DNA of 15,882 nucleotides, taken from positions 1 through 15,882 of the forward strand of contig CAJMRZ010000017.1 in the NCBI GenBank assembly GCA_905215945.1. Reading direction: 5' to 3'. The position numbers were made by a program, and so were the translations under genes. The DNA comes from an uncultured bacterium (lineage in GTDB: Bacteria > Actinomycetota > Coriobacteriia > Coriobacteriales > Coriobacteriaceae). Positions 13,360 through 15,882 of this stretch are shown in pieces. The notes under the pieces were generated by a model. The model searched no databases, had not been told where the DNA came from, and saw nothing but the letters and a program-made list of their open reading frames with translations. How positions within the stretch are numbered: position 1 is the first letter of the stretch; each line of letters opens with the position of its first letter.

Positions 13360-13729
13360 GGCGATTCGTCTAGCCCTGTCTTTGGTGCTGATGGCTTCAT
13401 TGGTGGGCTGTTCAACAAAGGAAGAGATATCGCGCGGAGGTTCCGGAGAAGTGACTGCGACAGACTCAGGTTCATTAGAAATAGCTGGCGGGCATGCCGA
13501 TGTGATGTTACAAGGAAAAGGCGTGCTTAGGTCGGTTGATGCTGAAGACGCTGTCTGCTCAATAGAGGATTTAAAGACAGGTGAAACTGCACCGTACCGA
13601 GTCTCAGATAATGCTGCGAATATGATTGAGTCGATACCGACTGGAGCGCAGGTTTCTTTTAGATACTTTGCTCCGCAACTTGAGGATGAGCTTGCTTCTC
13701 TGGTGTCTATATGCACCGATGACAACTAA
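13337..13729 (+). CDS. Small lipoprotein overlapping the protease gene
   Basis: This predicted surface lipoprotein has a basic start MERLFRSRAIR, a hydrophobic stretch and the lipobox LVGC, with lipidated Cys at about residue 25. The mature part is about 105 residues, Ser/Gly-rich at first and then mixed beta-type sequence (GHADVMLQGKG, AQVSFRYFAPQL). I do not recognise a family. In-frame ATGs also exist at 13310 and 13325; 13337 gives the most usual signal peptide, and none has a good ribosome site. It therefore overlaps the protease by 23 nt (or 50 from 13310) and is likely translated by coupling. A role as inhibitor, anchor or partner of the protease is suggested only by this linkage. A strong terminator follows 13 nt after the stop. 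Confidence 0.7.
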   Translation: MERLFRSRAIRLALSLVLMASLVGCSTKEEISRGGSGEVTATDSGSLEIAGGHADVMLQGKGVLRSVDAEDAVCSIEDLKTGETAPYRVSDNAANMIESIPTGAQVSFRYFAPQLEDELASLVSICTDDN

Positions 13730-13742
13730 AAGGCCTGAATTC

Positions 13743-13784
13743 AAAAGGCCTCGGATGGTCAATTGGCTATCCGAGGCCTTTTTT
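13743..13784. terminator. Strong bidirectional terminator, right edge of the island
   Basis: AAAAGGCCTCGGAT (13743-13756) and ATCCGAGGCCTTTT (13769-13782) form a perfect 14-bp stem ending in TTTTTT on the plus strand, with an A run giving a T tail on the minus strand. It serves the converging lipoprotein gene and the minus-strand gene whose TAA overlaps its T tract. Confidence 0.92.
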
Positions 13785-15129
13785 ACTCGACCGGGGCTTC
13801 GACCTTGTCGATGACCCAGGTGGCTCCGAGGCCGCCGGTGGTGTTGCGGCGGATGCGCACGGTGACTTCGTGGCGCTCGCCGGCCTGCGTGTAGTGCAGG
13901 GGGAAGCTTGCGCGGTTCCGCGCGGCCTCGATGGTACCGCGCTCGCGGGCGATCCAGTAGTACTCGCCGACGATACCGAGCGTGTCGGCGCCGTAGGGGA
14001 GATAGGTCGATAGCTCGTGCAGAAGCGGGCCGGGGCAGAAGACCTCGGTTGCGAAATCGATGGGGAAGTCCTTGGGGATGGTCGGTGCTGCGGGTGCGGG
14101 GGCCGGTGCTGCAGCGGGGGCCGGAGACGGTGCCGGTGCGGGAATTTGGTCGCAAACAGCGGCGGGCACGGATTCGATGACGGGTGCGGGCTCCGGCGTC
14201 GCTTCCGGCTTGATCGTGGAATCTGCGGGCTCCGGCGTCGTCTTCGGCTTGGTTGTGGAATCTGCGGGCTTCACGGTGACGGGCGCGTCTGCAACTGCGG
14301 TTTCAACCTCAACCTGCGTCGCGTTCTCGTTCTCGACGCTCGACTTTGCCTCGATGGGCGTGGATGCCATGGTGGTGATGCCGGCGTTTGCGTTCTCGGG
14401 GTCATAGACGACCGTGAGCGAGATGGCGGGCTGCGGCGTCTCGGGCTCCGGCGCCGACTCGGTAGCGCCTTGATCGTCGGGCTCGTCGGGCTGATCGTCC
14501 TCGGTCTCGTCGCCAAAGACATCGCTGTTTTGGAACGCAGGCGTTTCGGGCTGGTCAGCGGCTTCTTCGGTTGTCGACTTGGGAGCTTCGTTGAGCTCCG
14601 CAGTGGCTTCCTGCTCGGATATGACTTCGGGATCGGTCGTGGCGGTGATTTCGGTGTCGGCTTCTGCCGTTACCTCAATAGCGACTTCGATCTCTGCCTC
14701 GGGCTCGGGCTCCGGAGCGACTTCGGCCACGGGCTCGGGCTCGGCGCGCTTAACGTGCTTGGGGCGCACGGCCTTGAGGTCCTTCTCGCCGCGCTTTTTC
14801 TTTTTGTAGGACTGCTTGGCACCCTTGGCAGCCTTGGGCTTGTCCTCGCCCTTGGCAAGGGCGGCATCCCAGGCCTCGTTGGCGATGAGCGTGGCATACA
14901 GGCGACCGCCCTTAAAGACGGTCAGCCTTATGCAGTCGTCGAGCTCCTCGAGCAGCTCGCGCGTGGACTCGAAGCCCAGGTCATAAGCGGCCATGTCACC
15001 AGCAGCGAGCGCCTCCTCGACCTGCGTCATAAACGTTTGCTTGCCGCACCCAATCGCATCACGCAGCAGACGATACAGATAGATGTGGTTGCCCAGCGAT
15101 AGCGTGGGCTTAACTATTGTCTTGCTCAT
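13783..15129 (-). CDS. Three-part protein: LOTUS-like N-terminal domain, disordered linker, conserved C-terminal domain
   Basis: The protein has 448 residues. Residues about 10-95 form a compact domain with helices around HIYLYRLLRDAI and MTQVEEALAAG. Next come DLGFESTRELLEEL and a beta wing, RLTVFKGGRLYATLI. This is the pattern of OST-HTH/LOTUS winged-helix RNA-binding domains (Y/D-x-GF-x-S-x-x-ELL then a G-G-x-Y strand). That similarity is my reading and needs a profile search. A Lys-rich patch (KKKKR, about 109-113) is followed by a Glu/Pro/Ala/Thr-rich linker of about 220 residues with a 13-residue tandem repeat and Ala-Pro runs. The last 98 residues are again folded, with Tyr/Trp-rich EYYWIARERG and a beta end. 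No signal or membrane segment is seen. The start at 15129 has AGGAG 8 nt upstream; an ATG at 15159 lacks one. Function is unknown. Confidence 0.75.
   Translation of the reverse strand: MSKTIVKPTLSLGNHIYLYRLLRDAIGCGKQTFMTQVEEALAAGDMAAYDLGFESTRELLEELDDCIRLTVFKGGRLYATLIANEAWDAALAKGEDKPKAAKGAKQSYKKKKRGEKDLKAVRPKHVKRAEPEPVAEVAPEPEPEAEIEVAIEVTAEADTEITATTDPEVISEQEATAELNEAPKSTTEEAADQPETPAFQNSDVFGDETEDDQPDEPDDQGATESAPEPETPQPAISLTVVYDPENANAGITTMASTPIEAKSSVENENATQVEVETAVADAPVTVKPADSTTKPKTTPEPADSTIKPEATPEPAPVIESVPAAVCDQIPAPAPSPAPAAAPAPAPAAPTIPKDFPIDFATEVFCPGPLLHELSTYLPYGADTLGIVGEYYWIARERGTIEAARNRASFPLHYTQAGERHEVTVRIRRNTTGGLGATWVIDKVEAPVE
14186..14263 (-). repeat. 39-bp tandem duplication coding for a 13-aa linker repeat
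   Basis: Two adjacent 39-nt units (14186-14224, 14225-14263) encode variants of PADSTxKPxxTPE in the disordered linker. They keep the reading frame and show a few base changes, so the duplication is not brand new. Such repeats often change in number between strains. Confidence 0.7.
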
Positions 15130-15157
15130 GGCAAATCTCCTCTTTACACACCAAAGC

Positions 15158-15166
15158 ATCTTACCA
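15158..15166 (-). promoter_or_regulatory. Extended -10 promoter of the 448-aa protein gene
   Basis: On the minus strand TAAGAT (15158-15163) is preceded by TGG (15164-15166), forming a TGn-extended -10. No good -35 is found 17 nt upstream, as is common for extended -10 promoters. The transcript would start near 15151, giving a leader of about 22 nt. Confidence 0.45.
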
Positions 15167-15200
15167 TCGCGCGGGGCTTGCTACCTCGGCGCCCAAGGCA

Positions 15201-15233
15201 AACGGGCGCGACCGTTGCCGGTTCGCGCCCGTT
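15201..15233 (-). terminator. Probable terminator of the Ser/Thr-rich membrane protein gene
   Basis: AACGGGCGCGA (15201-15211) and TCGCGCCCGTT (15223-15233) pair perfectly over 11 bp, and the loop can add a CCG/CGG pair. On the minus strand it lies 34 nt after the stop at 15268 and is followed by TGCCTTG, a poor T tail, so it may be partly leaky into the next gene. Confidence 0.65.
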
Positions 15234-15267
15234 ATACAGGTCGATTATCTATGAGGGGCAAACGTGC

Positions 15268-15882
15268 TTAGTTGCCCGATGCCGTGCCTTGGCTCGAGCT
15301 GTCAGATGCCGTGCCGGACGCGGTTCCACTCGAGCTGTTCGAGTTGCTGGTGTTGCTGCTGTCTGCTGAGCCCGTTCCCGACGTGGTGTCGCTCGTCTGG
15401 TCGCCCGTGCTCGGTTGAGAGCCGTCAGTCGTTTGGCTTGAGTCGGTTGTGCCGGATTGCGTACCGTTGTTGTTCACAGAAGAATCGGCGCCCTGCGACT
15501 GATCGGGGGTGTTCGAGGACGAGTCGGTGGATGCGGAGGTGCCCTGCGAGTCGTCCTGCTGGCTTTGCGATTGACCAGTGCTGTCCGCGTCGTGCTCGGT
15601 CGTGCGTGACGACAGAATCGGCTCGGGACGCTCGCCCAGACCCTCACCGGCGGTGGTGATAAGGATGGCAGCGGTGCAGGCGATAACCGCGACGATGGCG
15701 ATGGCGATCGAGAAGATGATGACCTTCTTTTGCGTCTGGCTGCGCTCTGCCGCCGCCTTGGCGCGCAGGCTGTTGGGGGCGACACGCGCCGTGGTCGCGC
15801 GTCCCGCAACCTGGCGCATCTCCTGCGTGGTCGCGGCGCCACCTAGGTGCTCCTCGGCATCAAACTCAACGGGCTTATAGGC
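15268..15882 (-). CDS. Single-pass membrane protein with Ser/Thr-rich extracellular tail (5' end outside window)
   Basis: The frame is open to the window edge and the extra 21 codons read as plausible protein (AYKPVEFDAEEHLGG). The ATG at 15819 has GGAG directly against it with no spacing, so the true start is very probably outside. The visible 204 residues have a basic cytoplasmic part ending AAAERSQTQKK, one membrane helix (about 54-76 of the visible part, IIFSIAIAIVAVIACTAAIL) and a tail of about 125 residues built almost only of Ser, Thr, Asp, Gln, Asn and Gly. Such tails act as flexible wall-spanning stalks. No LPXTG anchor or enzyme motif is visible. The function is unknown; the topology (N-in, C-out) follows from the basic residues before the helix. 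Confidence 0.72.
   Translation of the reverse strand, partial: AYKPVEFDAEEHLGGAATTQEMRQVAGRATTARVAPNSLRAKAAAERSQTQKKVIIFSIAIAIVAVIACTAAILITTAGEGLGERPEPILSSRTTEHDADSTGQSQSQQDDSQGTSASTDSSSNTPDQSQGADSSVNNNGTQSGTTDSSQTTDGSQPSTGDQTSDTTSGTGSADSSNTSNSNSSSGTASGTASDSSSQGTASGN

Noticed and set aside
14017..15102. A 361-codon plus-strand frame rich in Gly, Arg and Leu
   Set aside because: It is the shadow of the Glu/Pro/Ala linker of the minus-strand gene; the low-complexity composition follows from the opposite strand.

Overview
The window looks like chromosomal DNA of a high-GC, gut-type actinobacterium of the Coriobacteriia, most likely Collinsella or a close relative. This rests on GC-rich codon use, GGAGG-type ribosome binding sites, a Tat-exported SRRRFL-type signal peptide and the overall character of the proteins. 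It is an inference from reading, not a database match. Most genes are ordinary single-gene or two-gene units separated by recognisable hairpin terminators.

Layout. (1) 105-2973, minus strand: a compact three-gene accessory operon made of an unrecognised 296-aa protein, a ClpP-type serine protease with an intact Ser-His-Asp triad, and a VirD4/TraG-like ATPase that lacks the usual N-terminal membrane segments. The last two genes overlap by 8 nt. Nearly the same GC-rich hairpin occurs, in inverted orientation, just outside each end of the operon. (2) 2974-3745: a long intergenic stretch with short tandem repeats, a possible small RNA ending in one of those hairpins, and two inverted repeats in front of deoC. 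(3) 3746-7062, plus strand: carbohydrate and phosphate metabolism, with deoxyribose-phosphate aldolase, a Cof-type HAD phosphatase, a second HAD phosphatase/phosphoglucomutase, and a PfkB sugar kinase close to fructoselysine 6-kinase. (4) 7107-7334: a 228-bp non-coding element bounded by 46-bp imperfect terminal inverted repeats, with a perfect 15-bp internal hairpin. It sits between convergent genes and looks like a MITE or other dispersed palindromic element.

(5) 7341-8932, minus strand: a TatD-family metal hydrolase and the tRNA t6A dehydratase TcdA, probably co-transcribed. (6) 9045-10087, plus strand: an SdpR/SdpI-type autorepressor-membrane protein pair with a clear promoter and overlapping operator, but no toxin genes. 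(7) 10272-11951: a full-length ABC-F translation factor EttA. (8) 11993-13784: an AT-richer island between two strong terminators. It holds a Tat-exported papain-like cysteine protease and an overlapping small lipoprotein, and is probably horizontally acquired. (9) 13783-15882, minus strand: a three-part protein (a possible LOTUS/OST-HTH-like N-terminal domain, a long Pro/Glu/Ala linker and a conserved-looking C-terminal domain), then a partial membrane protein with a Ser/Thr-rich extracellular tail that runs off the window.

Most likely to repay attention are the ClpP plus soluble VirD4 operon, the 228-bp inverted-repeat element, the protease-lipoprotein island and the LOTUS-like protein. No tRNA, rRNA, CRISPR array, transposase or integrase was recognised.
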